The position numbers and the translations under genes were made by a program. Positions 43,611 through 55,613 of a stretch of 64,000 nucleotides of DNA are shown here, one piece after another. The stretch comes from Yponomeuta sedellus (lineage: Eukaryota; Arthropoda; Insecta; Lepidoptera; Yponomeutidae). The notes beneath the pieces were generated by a model that saw only the letters and a list, made by a program, of their open reading frames with translations, was not told where the DNA came from and made no database searches. Location: assembly GCA_934045075.1 (NCBI GenBank), contig OW203738.1, positions 8,044,868 to 8,108,867 of the forward strand, in the 5' to 3' direction. Each line of letters starts with the position of its first letter. Position 1 is the stretch's first letter.

Positions 43611-44328
43611 ATATTGTGAGAGGTAAATATTGTGAGCACAGCAAAGGCGCGTGCGCGCAGCTCTAAAAGCGGTCCGTTGTCGAATGAAATCGACGTGCAG
43701 CAAGACCATGGCGGCTATCGCTAGGCAGGTTAGAGAACAATAGCATTCCTAACGACTAGTGATGTAGGCGCAGTCGATATTTGTAGTTTATCGATTGTCA
43801 ATAATTTGTTATCGATAAGTCGGTAACGAATCATCGATTCTTGTTGTTCTATTAGGTTTATTAATTAATAGGTAGTATTAAGGTTTAGATTTAAGTTGTA
43901 AAATAGTATTTAGGTTTAATCTTAGTTACTTATTTTCTTATTATTACTTTTTATTTAGGTTGTTATTTATTATTTAGTTCATTTATAACGCTACACTGTA
44001 TACCCATTATTTGCATTGCTTGAGATGAATTTTCTTGTACACCTCTAATAGTGCTCCTATTACCAAAGAAATTATGGTTAGAAATAAATTTGATTAGAAA
44101 AAAATTTGCAAACATAAAGTACCCATAACCCACGTGCGTGAAGCCATTGGGTTATAGGTACTAATTGTGGCAAGTGGTAATCCCTGGTCTGTGTCTACTC
44201 CTCTGGGATGCAGGAGTGAGTTTATTTTATGGTGTTTTATGTTATTTTTCAAACAGCAAGACATAAAGTAAGAGTGCTTCTATAACAAGCTAAAGAAAAA
44301 AATATCCTAAATAAGTATCCCTGTACCC
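43611..44328. other. intergenic, no gene seen
   Basis: 43765-43845 is rich in ATCGAT/TATCGATA-type words (a DREF/BEAF-like TTATCGATAA at 43810). 44160-44225 holds a worn SINE fragment. Confidence 0.35.
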
Positions 44329-44374
44329 ATCCGCGATGATATGCTGTGAGGTTACACAGCATAACATCGCGGAT
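44329..44374. repeat. 20-bp-arm hairpin
   Basis: ATCCGCGATGATATGCTGTG pairs with CACAGCATAACATCGCGGAT (one mismatch) around a 6-base loop. Confidence 0.85.
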
Positions 44375-45600
44375 CATCTAAAAATTATACATGTATTTTC
44401 ACTACGCTTGTGAATTTTTGACAGTCGCGCACTGAAAACTCCAGCTAAGCGCGCCTGAAGCGAGGTTTGCTTTCGCGATAAAAAATCATTCGCGCCCGAC
44501 TCGATCCTTTGTTCGACAATTTTCCTCAGATATCACCCCACCTGCTCGGCTGTTGAAAGGCTTTTCACATAGCACCTTTCGCAGATCTAGGATGCTCGCA
44601 TGTGAATTCATTCAGGTTGTCATTATGCATTTTAACAACCTTCTGATTTTTGTCTAATACACCCTTATACTCGTAGTTATATTGTCGATTCATAATTTTA
44701 CAAGTTTATTTTCACATTGAAACGAAATAATTGGAGGTTTTTTTTAATTTCAGAATTAATCAGATACAGATAAGTAAGTACATTATTTGACTTGACGTTC
44801 GATTTTTATTTTGCATTTGGACATTTTTCTTCGAAATATTTTCTTACCTGCCAGTTCTTTCGAATGAGTTTCGTAATCATTATGAACATATTTTTTTTGT
44901 GTTATTTTCATGCTCGCGTGGAAGTCTCACTGCGGTCACGTCTACGTTGCCATTATTATTTGCGCTACTCTATGGTCGAGAGATGTAAATCAAAGCTGGC
45001 CAGTCTCTCTATTCACAGCCGCCTAATTTGAAAAGTACACCTCACACGGATGATATTCAGTATTCGGGTTGGTTTTATGAAACGGACCAAGCTCTTTGTA
45101 ACGCGGTCCCATGCTTTTCACCCCAAATACGTAGGTGATGGGGAGCTTTGTAGGTTCCCCTAATGAAGTGAAGTAGGTAGAGATGTATATTTTTGATAGG
45201 AAGCGTCGTGCCGTGCGATGAAATGTTTCACCAGGGCTTTGGTACCTACTTACATTTTTACCGTGGCTTTTTATTTATGAACAACTTTTACTCTGAAGAA
45301 TAAGGTTTAGGAGGGCATGTGTAATGATTATGTTGGTCAGCGTAACGTGTTTTATTTAATTTTATTTAATTTATTTTATTTCAAAATTTTATTTGATTTT
45401 GATAAATTATACTAGATATATGGTTTTTAAAAAATCCTTTGAACTGTCTAAAAAACGCTTACTGAAATAGTCTGTGGTAAACATTTTACAATTAAAAAAC
45501 TTAACCACAGATTGAATAAAAACCCTCTACGGCTGTTTTAGTGGTACTGAATTTTATTAATTGATGCCGTTAATGTTTTACGTTAATTAACATAATGTTT
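44375..45600. other. intergenic, no gene seen
   Basis: Unassigned; a 79-aa ORF at 44792-45031 has no recognisable domain. Confidence 0.35.
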
Positions 45601-45604
45601 TTTT

Positions 45605-45780
45605 ATGTAGCCTCAATTGTGTCCCACTGCTGGGCAAAGGTCTCCAGGTCCCTTTTGTCTTCTACTCCTCCCTGTTCTTGGCCACCTCCTGCCAGCCCGG
45701 TAGAAAGGTCGTGAGGTCGTCCCGCCATCTCTGCTTGGGTCGGCCACGTTTGCGATATCCGTCGCGCCGAACCCAGTCAG
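45605..45780 (-). pseudogene. RTE-type LINE C-terminal fragment
   Basis: On the minus strand it reads DWVRRDGYRKRGRPKQRWRDD (in part), then TTFLPGWQEVA and a QQWDTI-like end with small frame changes. GRPKQRWRDDL is the conserved RTE C-terminal motif. It differs from the families at 30022 and 62384. Confidence 0.75.
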
Positions 45781-45989
45781 AGAATATAATGTACCATAAT
45801 ATTAACAATTGTACGTAATTTCAATTAGTTAAATAGTCAAGGATAAATAGTTTCTATTAATCTATTAACTGATTTCCATGCATTGTAAAATCAAGCTCAA
45901 CTAATTGTACTAAAATAATGAATTCATTTATGTAAATTAGACGCATGCAAAAAATACCAAAAAAGTAAAATTTGTACCAAATTATGTGT

Positions 45990-47935
45990 AACTTATGTTT
46001 TTGCAAAAACATTTATTTTGATTTTATTTATTTATTGAAGACAATTTACCTCGTTACTCTTTGTTCGTATTGGCGATTAATACCCCCATTTGCAGATATA
46101 TATAAGTATGAGGTTACACCTTGTATTCAGGCTCTGTGCTATTTTCTGCAGACTTTGTTCAATCAGTTCTTTGTCAACCCGCCCGCAGAGGTAGCGACCT
46201 CGTCCCGTTATCCATCAAACCTTATCTATCAAAGTACACGAGCGACAGGCCAAGTTCTTAGCCATCCCGCACTATGCACATTTACGCGCACCGTTTCGAG
46301 CACTTTTCGACCTCACATCTGTCTCAGAAGCCAGCTATGGCACAGGACTAAAAATTGGTAGGGGGTCAAATTGAAGCATTACTTCAATTTCGTGCGGTGA
46401 GCTAGTATAGTTTGTGATGATGTGCGGGTGCGAGAATTTCTTAGGCATTTTTCACTGTAAAACATTACATTTATTTTGATTTTATTTATTTATTGAAGAC
46501 AATTTACTTCGTTACTCTTTGTTCGTATTGGCGATTAATACCCATTTGCAGATATATATAAGTATGAGGTTACACCTTGTATTCAGGCTCTGTGCTATTT
46601 TCTGCAGACATTGTTCAATCAGTTCTTTGTCAACCCGCCCGCAGAGGTAGCGACCTCGTCCCGTTTGTCGTATCCCTTGTTTGGCCAACGCTGACCGCGG
46701 GCGCGGGGGCCGCAATCAGCTAACTGGATAAGCCCGCGAGTGCAAATACTATTGATAGCGGGAGATCTGCATCGGCTGCCGGAGATTTGGCGCGATATAA
46801 TCCTACCTTGCTGCGATGAGCTCTATTGATATCCAAACTGGAGACAGTGTTGACAAAAAGACGCAGAGCGAATGAAGATCTTACAGAGTGGTACTATTAC
46901 AGAAGATCAAGAAGCACAGAGAGCGCCAGGCCAAGTTCTCGGCTGGCCCGCTCTGTGCATCTTTTACACGAACCGATTCAAGCACTTTTCTAATCGTCTC
47001 TATCTTTGAAGCTAGTTTTATCACTAGACTAATAATTTGCAGGGTGGGTTAAGGTTGCCAAACAAAAAAATTACTTCATATTTTGTCGTGTCTCTTATTT
47101 GGTCATCGTCAACTGCGGACGCGAGGGCCATTATCGGCTAACTGGATAAGCCCGCGAGTGCAAATACTATTGATAGCGGGAGACCTGCAGCGGCTGCCGG
47201 AGATTTGGCACGACGTAATCCTACCTTGCTGCGATGAGCTCTATTGATATCCAAACTGGAGACAGTATTGCAAAAAGACGCAGAATGAATGAAGATCTTA
47301 CTATTACAGAAGATCAAGGCGCACATAGAGCGCCAGGCCAAGTTCTCGGCCGACCCGCTCTGTGCATCTTTTACAGGAACCGTTTCGAGCACTTTTCTAA
47401 TCGCCTCTATCGTCGAAGGTAATTTTATCACAAGACTAATAATTTGCAGGGCGGGTCAAGGTTGCCAAACTAAAAAATGACTTCAAATTTTGTCGTATCC
47501 CTTATTTGACCAACGTCGACCGCCAGCGTGAGGGCCGCTATCCGCTGACTGGATAAGCCCGCGAGTGCAAATACTATTGATAGCGGGAGATCTGCATCGG
47601 CTGCCGGAGATTAGGCGCGATATAATCCTGCCTTGCTACGATGAACCTTATCTATCAAAGTACACGAGCGACAGGCCAAGTTCTTAGCCATCCCGCACTA
47701 TGCACATTTACGCGCACCGTTTCGAGCACTTTTCGACCTCACATCTGTCTCAGAAGCCAGCTATGGCACAGGACTAAAAATTTGTAGGGGGTCAAATTGA
47801 AGCATTACTTCAATTTCGTGCGGTGAGCTAGTATAGTTTCCATATGTGATGATACTAGCACAGCTAGTATCATCACATATGATGAGCGGGTGCGAGAATT
47901 TCTTAGGAATTTTTCACTGTAAAACTATTCCCATC
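45990..47935. repeat. head-to-tail repeat pair with an internal ~410-bp tandem array
   Basis: A block A (45994-46207; again at 46465-46665, about 98% alike) is followed first by block X (46218-46460). The second A leads into tandem units of ~418 and ~407 bp (46666-47083, 47084-47490), a partial third (47491-47641), and then X again (47642-47925). The second half of each unit resembles X (CAGGCCAAGTTCT, CCGTTTCGAGCACTTTTC). No reliable coding frame is seen. Confidence 0.85.
47841..47881. repeat. perfect 18-bp-arm hairpin present in only one of two duplicate blocks
   Basis: CATATGTGATGATACTAG (47841-47858) and its exact complement (47864-47881). The otherwise near-identical block X at 46400-46450 has GTTTGTGATGATGTGCGGG at the same place, without a hairpin. 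Confidence 0.9.
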
Positions 47936-48111
47936 TCTAAAACCTTCTGAAACTTGGTCTGTAAATTAAAACACACGCATTTTTTCCCTTGATTATCAAA
48001 ACTCTATCGTTTTCGTAGAGTGAAGGAAATTGGCTAGTTCTTACTCATCTTGTATTTTTGGTACAAGAAGTAGGTAAGTTTTTTACACTTACGTTTTGAT
48101 GTGATCTATCT

Positions 48112-48190
48112 ATACAGCCCATGAAAGACGCCCACTGTTGGGCACAGGCCTCTTCACCGTCACACGAACCTCACTGGCCCCTGCTTATAT
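48112..48190 (+). repeat. SINE fragment (family B type)
   Basis: CAGCCCATGAAAGACGCCCA and CTGTTGGGCACAGGCCTCTT. Confidence 0.5.
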
Positions 48191-49500
48191 CATTCCATGT
48201 CTCCTAACCCATCAGGTTGGGGCCGAACTCGCACGCGAGAAATAGACAAAGACTATTTGTCGATAATGGATCATGGGCTGATTTGTCCCTGCAGAGACCA
48301 CTGCTTGCTGTTGAACCCGCTATCGATATTCGTAGATAAAATGTCCGACCTTTACTGCGCATACCCATACTTCATAGAAGTATTACGGATGTCACTAGAA
48401 GGCGACGTGAAATATGACATAAAACTGTTCGGATTACAGTTTAGTCCAATAAAAGTAAAAAAAGCTGTCACGTGTCCATCGCAATCTCGCCCTGATGATT
48501 GCGTGATTTTTCGTGTCTGTTTCAACTACTTAATTGTTCCGAAATTACGTCAACATTTGTATTTTTCAAATTAAGAACCATCAGTATTATTTATAAAAAT
48601 ACGATTCCTCGTGTCAATATAACACAAAACCGTATCACAGAAAATCTATTCCCCTTCCCCTTCTTGACTGTCGAAAATCTTACATTTTAGCGCGATATGT
48701 TTTTGTGATAAAACATATCGCATTGTGTATTTCCAACTTTTAATTACGTTTCAACATTTAGTGGTTTAATTTATTGATTCTAAAGTTTTTACGCCAATGA
48801 CGAAGTTATGTGATATTTTTAAGACTTACAAATACAAGGTAAGTAATTTCTCAAAGTTCTTTGGAGAATTTGGTACTGTGCAGAGAATTGTACTAACGTT
48901 TTCTGTCTCCTTTATTGAGCAATGCAGAGACAGAGATTGCAAACCACGTTATTTTACTTGATAAGGTAGGTAGAGTCAACAGTAGGTCAGGTCAACCATT
49001 ACAGTTTTGTTCCAATGTCAGCCTTAGCGTAACTGGTTACAATGGATATATGTAAAGGTTGATAAACTGTCGCATGTACAGTAACGACGTGAAGAATCTT
49101 TTTAATTTTTTTTGGGATGTAAGAAAAATGCAGATTACCATTTCTTAAGATATTTTTTTTGTATTTGAATAACTCTACATACTGTACAATAAGGGGTACC
49201 TATTAGATTTATCTTTGCCATACAGCCTCTTTAATAAATAATATCTTTTTACAACATTTACATGGTACTAGAGTGTTATCATCATAACATTAATCAGTCA
49301 TTTGCGAAGAATATCGACTCTGACTAATTCTTCAATATTCTTACAACGTCTCTATATATCTACACATTAATACTTTATACTCTTAAACGTACCTAATCAA
49401 CTTTGATAAGCTTGAACACATTTGCAATTAAAATTACGCTAAAACTCTGTCGCAATAATGTCTTTACAGCTATCGGTTCTTACAATCTACTTTTCACATA
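48191..49500. other. sequence downstream of the VWRPY gene; no gene seen
   Basis: The ORF at 48197-48574 (125 aa) shows no domain. 48691-48720 forms a 12-bp hairpin (GCGATATGTTTT / AAAACATATCGC). The rest is AT-rich. Confidence 0.35.
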
Positions 49501-49512
49501 GCTCTATATTAT

Positions 49513-49518
49513 TTTATT
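49513..49518 (-). promoter_or_regulatory. candidate polyadenylation signal AATAAA
   Basis: AATAAA on the minus strand about 140 bp after the stop codon of the gene ending at 49655, the correct side and distance for its mRNA 3' end. Other AATAAA words occur in this AT-rich DNA, so this is only the nearest good candidate. Confidence 0.4.
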
Positions 49519-49654
49519 TATACTTTCCTGTATAGTATTATAATAATCTACTTCAGTGTTCTAATATTTACAAGCTCGTAGTTTTATCACATTTCAACAG
49601 CTCCGCTTGGGGGCGGACGCTAAACTTAAACACAACGTTCCGCCATTAAAACAG

Positions 49655-50307
49655 TCAATATGGCCGCCACACTGATTTTTGCGTTATCGTTCCGTTCGCG
49701 ATCTTAGTTGATGTAGGACTAGTGGAAAGAACCCGCGTTGTTCTCTGTGATGGTGCCTTTAGTTCATTCCTATGTCTTGGTCTGTCAACGACCGTCGAGT
49801 CGGCCGCTTGTACCCTTTTCATTTCTTGCAGCTCAACATTCGCTGGACGCGTAGGATGAAACGCTGACTTGACCACTTCGATCGGCTCTTCATCTGATTC
49901 GTCAGAGATTGTCGCATCATGGGTAGAATTCACGTCAGACTTAGAGTCGGCTTTAGATCTATCTGGGCTAGCATTAAGCATGCTTCTTGGACTACCGCTG
50001 TGTCTGCTGCTGGTTGGTGATAAATGGGCACTAGAAGCGTCGATGGACGACACGTTGCTTTGTAAACTCCTCATGTTGGCTAACTCGTATGGACTTAAGC
50101 CGTTCTTGATTGCAATTTCAGGCGGTAATGACTTTAGAGCCAGCTCCGCAGGATGAGATGGGAATGGCAATAGTCCGTTTGGAGGTAAGAAAGCGCCAGG
50201 CGGTGGTATGAGTCCACCCGCAGGAAGATTGGCCATCGCCGGCGGGAACGGGAAGAGGTCAGCACCCGGAAGCGATACTGGAGGTCCCGCTAAAGGAGTC
50301 GCTCCAC
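49655..50307 (-). CDS. last coding exon of a host gene ending in VWRPY; probable Runx-family factor
   Basis: The exon begins after a good acceptor (TTTTCTTTTGTCCTCAG) at 50308 and encodes about 217 residues to a TGA at 49655-49657. The sequence is Pro/Leu/Ala-rich at first (LFPFPPAMANLPAGGL), then Ser-rich with SPTSSRHSGSPRS, an acidic stretch ISDESDEEPIEVV, and ends KSVWRPY. A terminal VWRPY binds the co-repressor Groucho/TLE and is the hallmark of Runt-domain proteins, so a nuclear transcription factor (runt, lozenge, RunxA or RunxB type) is likely. The Runt domain itself is not visible in the window. The splice phase matches the exon at 52496. Confidence that this is a real exon is about 0.9; in the Runx identity, about 0.5. 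Confidence 0.7.
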
Positions 50308-52495
50308 CTGAGGACAAAAGAAAACAAGCTTAGTGTTGCATCATAAATGTTGCTCTTTGCTCGAGCTCCTGTTAGCGGATTTGAGAACATGACGTAATAT
50401 GAGCGACTAGCCTCAGGGGACGCGCGGGCACTCCGCCGATTCCCTGAACAACGAGGGTGCATAATCGTACTAAGGATAATGTACAATCTGTAGGCGTTTA
50501 AAGGCGGCTTCACCGAAAGGGATGTTTTTTTTAGTGCAACATTCACTCGGAGGGTGAGGGTGCAATATTTATTTATCCGACTGCGACGTCGCCCGTAACG
50601 GAGTAGAAGGTAGGTCGTAGTAATTCGATGCGACACGTCTCTTTTGAGTTCTTTTGTGGAGACTTGGCGATAGGTGGCGGCGCATTAGCCATGCCGGGCA
50701 CGTTAGGTGCGCGGACCTGTGCGCCGGCTGCATCGCGATAAGTAAGCGGAGCTATCTCTACTGGACAAAGAGAGGCCAAATGTAAAATTTTCATTAGCAC
50801 CGGTGCTCAAAAAGTTCTTGGACAAGCTTTGATTCTCGATAGCGTGTAAAAGAGGCGAGTGCATAAAAAGGACACGATGGAGGTGCAGATTGGGCCACAA
50901 AGGGCTTGGAGGTGGTGCAGCGCGGTGCTCTTTTGCACTTTTTCTGTTCGCAACAGTGGCAGTGCTGCGCAGACCACTTTAAAGGCAGCCAGGGTGGGTG
51001 GGGACGTAAGTAGGGGGTAATTTGGTGAGGTGGAGACCAATATCGGCGTCGCCTGATTGAGGCGGCCCCGCGCTCGCGCGCTGCACAATTTGATTCTGCT
51101 TTACGGCGGGTGGTATTTTTTAATTAGCGTTTATCGGATTCGCGATTACGCGGCATTATCAATCGAAAGTCGGTCGAACTGATTTGAATGTGAAAGAGTA
51201 AATTGTTTTAAAAAGTTATTAAATAGTCTAGGAAAGTCTATTTTAACAAATTCAAGGTCTAGATGATACTTATAAAACCAATCTACACGTATTCATCCGC
51301 GGCTGGTCATATACCTTTTTCAAAACATGCTACTTCTTTCTATTCTCGGCCACCCGACACGTAAATAATAGGAAAATAAGTTCAATAGCCTGATTACAAT
51401 GAGGACCTCACTAACAAGATCCCAGATGATCTGCAGTACTGAACGCGAAGCTGCGAATAAAACCTAATGCAGGTTTAATACAAGCTGGTAGGTGTTTGAG
51501 TACAGCACTCCTCGTATTTCAACGGCGGAAACAAAAAGTGGCCGGTGGCGCGGCTACCTACATTGGAATAAAATTGACTCCACACTCTCTCGTACGTGAA
51601 GGCGGTTGCTTTTTGTCCGTTTTCTCTGCCCCCTTCAGGGGGGCCCCAGGACTTCAACGGGTGGTTTTGCTTCGGTCGGGGCGGTGTTGTTTGCAGCGCT
51701 CAAGAGGAGCTTCTTTTATTTGAGCCGCTTTGGCGCTGCACGGCCTTGAGGGGTGGCCGATACACGCGCGTTACGTGTGTTCCGGGTGTTATTTTTGTCG
51801 AATAAGGGAGAATTTTTAAATTAACAGATGCACCAGATTATCCGTTCATTTTGAATTCGCGCGGGAGCTGTGTTGCGGAGTTTGTAGAGGCACTTCTCGA
51901 TTTTTATTCATCACATATACATGTATGTCTGTATGTTTGGTAAATCCCTGAAAGCAAATTTCCTTAGCGTCGATTCAATTAAATTATATCTACAGTTGTG
52001 CGTCAGCCAACAGCCAGTTAAAGCCAATTACTAAACGTCAGTACTTAAATTGTTACAAGGTGGCAGGCCCACAACGTGATCTAAACGCGATTAAACTTAA
52101 GCGATATAGATCATGGTGGTTTTGTTGGTATTTAGTACTCTCATTCTGTGTGAAATCTGGTTTAGTTTGAATGGGGGTATTAAATAAATACACTTAAAAA
52201 AAAGGGTTTATAATGATAACGATAAAAATGAATGTAGCGATAAAATGTAGAGCACTAGATCGCTCGCTGGTACCAATATTATCGTGTTTAGATCACCTGG
52301 TGCGACTTTTACTTTGTGCTGATTTAAGCAGAATGATTAAAAATATTTTTTTGTAAATTCTGTTGTCTTCTGGCCGAGTATGTAGTGAAAAAATCTCTGC
52401 ATAATCCCGTCTCGCCACGAACACAAACATATTACCTTAAAACTGGACGCATTTACGTGTCGGTGGAGTTTGTGAAGTCAGTGAATAAAACTTAC
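50308..52495 (-). other. intron of the VWRPY gene
   Basis: 2,188 bp between the donor (CAAAG|GTAAG) at 52495 and the acceptor at 50308. Several GC-rich parts (50560-51080, 51520-51790) carry ORFs up to 125 aa on both strands, none with a recognisable domain. These are candidate enhancer DNA or alternative exons. Confidence 0.7.
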
Positions 52496-52624
52496 CTTTG
52501 ACAAGGGCATTGGCTTGCGAAGGCCTGAAGTAGTCAGCCCAGGCGTAGTTCAAGTAAGCAGCGTCCAGCCATCCAGCGTTTAGCAGGAACGGGCTGAAGG
52601 CACCAGGATGTCCGTAGCCGTAAT
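52496..52624 (-). CDS. penultimate coding exon of the VWRPY gene (129 bp)
   Basis: This exon is too short to stand out as an ORF. It starts after TCTCCTTCCTTGCAG and ends at AAAG|GTAAG. In frame it encodes YGYGHPGAFSPFLLNAGWLD and AAYLNYAWADYFRPSQANAL, then VK. It ends with one base of a split codon (G|GT, Gly), and the next exon begins with the remaining two. It also begins with two bases of a split codon, so an upstream exon ending in phase 1 must exist beyond 52625. The aromatic/Ala-rich composition fits a transactivation region. No known domain. Confidence 0.8.
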
Positions 52625-52809
52625 CTGCAAGGAAGGAGAAGACTGTTTAGAGATCGTAGAAATGGTCTTTGGGAAGAGTCGACACTGAAAAGGAATAGAT
52701 GGTAACCTAATGCCTATCTTCACCTACCAAAACTAAATGTCCTCCTAATTGAATCCTTAAGTTTTAATTAATGGCAGCAATAATATAAAATACCATCCCG
52801 TCCAGTCCA
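52625..52809 (-). other. upstream intron of the VWRPY gene
   Basis: Non-coding sequence following the acceptor; further exons were not recognised by eye between here and the end of the window. Confidence 0.5.
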
Positions 52810-52940
52810 TTCAAAGGTTGACTGGAAGAGTTCACTTTTAGTGATAAGGCCTATATACTCTTGTATATACTCTTAGATATGTGTAATTTCCTTTTTTTAT
52901 GTACTATAAAGTCTTCTCTGTCTATTTATCTATCTAAATA
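52810..52940 (+). repeat. family K 3' end with TCTA tail, in the intron
   Basis: GGTTGACTGGAAGAGTTCAC, TTTTAGTGATAAGGCC and an end TATTTATCTATCTAAA. Confidence 0.6.
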
Positions 52941-53217
52941 ACATATCTAGTTTTACAATAAAGTTTTCATGTGCATAACAGAAATTTCAATATAGTAATA
53001 AGACATTTTTATAGAACCTAAGCCTAGAAGTTAAGGCCAAGAAAGTACAACTAAAAACGTTGATTTTGGCAACAGTGCTCCTGTGCCGTAGGTGACGGTT
53101 ATACGTTGGTGTAACCAAAATAACTATAAAAATTGGGTAAGCCGATGAAATGACGACGACGAAACAAGCTATTGTAGCATTTTTTACGCCTTTTGTGCTG
53201 CCGGTTATGCTCGTGGT

Positions 53218-53292
53218 GAAGTAGGTATGGCCAATACCTTCCTCAGGGAGAGACCGTGCCCCTCGGTGGGGACATAATGAGTTGATGATGAT
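53218..53292 (+). repeat. 5S-derived SINE, 3' end fragment
   Basis: AATACCTTCCTCAGGGAGAG, CCCTCGGTGGGGACATAATG and GTTGATGATGATG. Diverged. Confidence 0.55.
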
Positions 53293-55285
53293 GTTAGTTG
53301 CCGTAATGGTGACTTTAGCAATGGATCTGGGTTGCGTTTCATAAAACTAGAATTTATCGTGTATTCTGTCAATGGTACGTTGACCATTGTGTGACTATAC
53401 TCTTTGGTGCAACTGATTCTTTCTACTTATTAATCTGTGGTTTAATCAACTATGCAATGTAAATCGAATTGTCACGTTAAACCATGATTTCTAGTTCTAT
53501 AGAACAAGTTGACCGGCAGCGGAACGAACCTATTACTGTACCAAGAAAGAGGCCTGTGAAAATGATAAAAAGATCGTCCTTTAATAGTTTGTCTAGGTGC
53601 TGTTAGAAAAACTATTGACGTTCGATATCGTATAGAAGACATAAAGCATTCGTACACGGCATTGCTTCGCAGCCTGTTTCCTCCACGGAAGTGGTGATGG
53701 TAGACCTCACGCATATGCCGGTTGTTGACGACATCTAGAGCCGCTGTCCACAGCCCGGAGCAACAAAGGCCGGCCGTAAAGCCGGCGACACACGGCCCGC
53801 GCTCTGTTTATCCTACTATTACAACGGGTGTGTTTACAATAGCAGGTTTACTGCTGCATTCGTCGGCTCCTCTGTGCCATACGACTTTACGACCCTCCGT
53901 GTCGTTCTAACGTCTAATCGCTGGCGAAACGCTCCGTTTTTATTTGTTTAATCGATAGGCTACTGAAGACGCCAATGCTGTCTATTTCTGGGGTTTACGG
54001 CGTTTTTTCCAACGCCCAGTCGCGAGTCATCCGGAACGATCGTGTGATCAGGTGTATCGATGATTTTTTTATTACGGGATTAAACTGTTTACGAGCACTC
54101 TGTCCACTTTGTTTTCGGCCTGTAAACAATACTTCTAAGTGATTCTGTGAGAGTTTGATAGGCTTCAGTTGTTTAAATTAAGGGAGTCTGCTACGATAGT
54201 TACATGCGAAGATCGAAGTCGTTTGTTTTTCTTGAAGTCAGGTGCGCTGTCAACGTTTATTGCTGGATGGGTTGTTTAAAAGGCAGCGCTTTATTTGTGT
54301 AAACAATCCGTTTTTGGTGCGGGGATTAGCGGGTGCTCGGCGCGTTTCCCAAATCGCGGGTATTTTAAATTAAGAACGTGATGGATGACCTGTCGCTGCT
54401 GTCACGCGGCAATCCGGGAGGCGCGCCCGACATCATGGAACAATAATAAGTTAAATGTGGAACTCGGAAATGGCCCATTCCATTTGTTAATGCCAGTATT
54501 CAATTAAATTCACTCTCCTAACCTAACCCTTTCGCTCCGCGTGGATTTGAATAAGCATCTAAATATGGAACGCATCTGATTGAGCCGCTGATTTAGTAAA
54601 GTTTATACAATGGCCGTGGACTGCAATTGCACAACATTGCATGTGTTTCTAGTACCTACAGTTACAATTTATACTTTTTCTCTTTGTTGCATGAGTTGAG
54701 AAACAAAAAGGATCGACTGTCAAAGACATGACTGCATTTCGATTTTGCTTTCTTTTCTTATGGGTATCTATAAGCAGCCCATATTTCATGATGCCAGCCG
54801 GCGATGCAAGCCAAACTTTGCCTGAGACATAACACTCAATGAAAATTAATCACTCTTTTGTTCTCGACTAATAACGTCTGGTCGAAGAATAAAAACGCAA
54901 ATAGCCCGAAGGAATGCGGTTCACACAAATCAAAAGCCATCGCGGCCAAATTGGTACCGCTTACGACGATCAACGCTCTAAAGAAGCGTCGTGAAGTGTC
55001 AAATAAGTGCGTTAAATATCTAGAGTGAGAGGCGACTGTTGTGTCAACTCGTAAATCTCATAAATTAATGTGGAGGAGACGGGCGCGCGTTAAATAAATG
55101 GAATCAGAGTTATGGCTCATAATTTTGGACGGTTTGGTGGCAGATCCCGTGCCTACATGCGTCGCGACGGCCTTGATTCATTGTCCTGCTGTTCCGAGTG
55201 CGTCCTCCCAAATTGCTTTGGATGTACATCTAAAGCAAATTGCAGTACAGTCGATTAGTTACGATTTTCAGCTCGCATTGTTAAT
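53293..55285. other. unique DNA, probable regulatory or intronic
   Basis: Almost repeat-free for about 2 kb. It includes the GC-rich 53740-53800 and 54310-54440 (GGTGCTCGGCGCGTTTCCC, GGCGCGCCCGACATCATGGA). 55213-55243 is a small near-palindrome (AATTGCTTTGGATGT / ACATCTAAAGCAAATT). Small ORFs have no domains. Confidence 0.4.
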
Positions 55286-55613
55286 ATCACTTGGTTAAGC
55301 AACCACAGGCGCGGTCAGGTACAGGAGGGGTAAGCGTCCCGTGACTACCGCTAGTGGCATTTTTCCGAGCGCTTCCGTGCTTTGCAAGGCACGTTAAGCC
55401 GTTGGTGCCGGCTGTTATATAATGGCAGTCGTTAAGCCATGTCAGAGGCCTTATGGGCGGCTTGATAACTTCTGATAGTAAGGCCCGCCACTGTCTTACA
55501 ATCCTCCACCAACCCGGACCTGGCTCCCGTGGTGGAGTATGGCCTAACCTTCCTGCGATTCCAGGAAGAGACCCGTGCCCCAGCAGTGGGGACATACAAG
55601 GGTTGATAACGAT
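55286..55613 (+). repeat. 5S-derived SINE, nearly complete
   Basis: Starts inside the 5S-like head (CACTTGGTTAAGCAACCACA, GGCGCGGTCAGGTACAGGA) and runs to ACAAGGGTTGATAACGATTG. The first ~35 bp are missing. Confidence 0.88.

Noticed and set aside
43800..43830. DREF/BEAF-type TATCGATA promoter element
   Set aside because: A single short word in AT-rich DNA with no gene start nearby.
48197..48574. 125-aa ORF as a host gene
   Set aside because: No domain, no splice or promoter context, begins at the border of a SINE fragment.
50259..51088. Overlapping minus ORFs in the intron as extra exons
   Set aside because: No acceptor/donor pair keeps frame with the flanking exons, whose phases already match each other.
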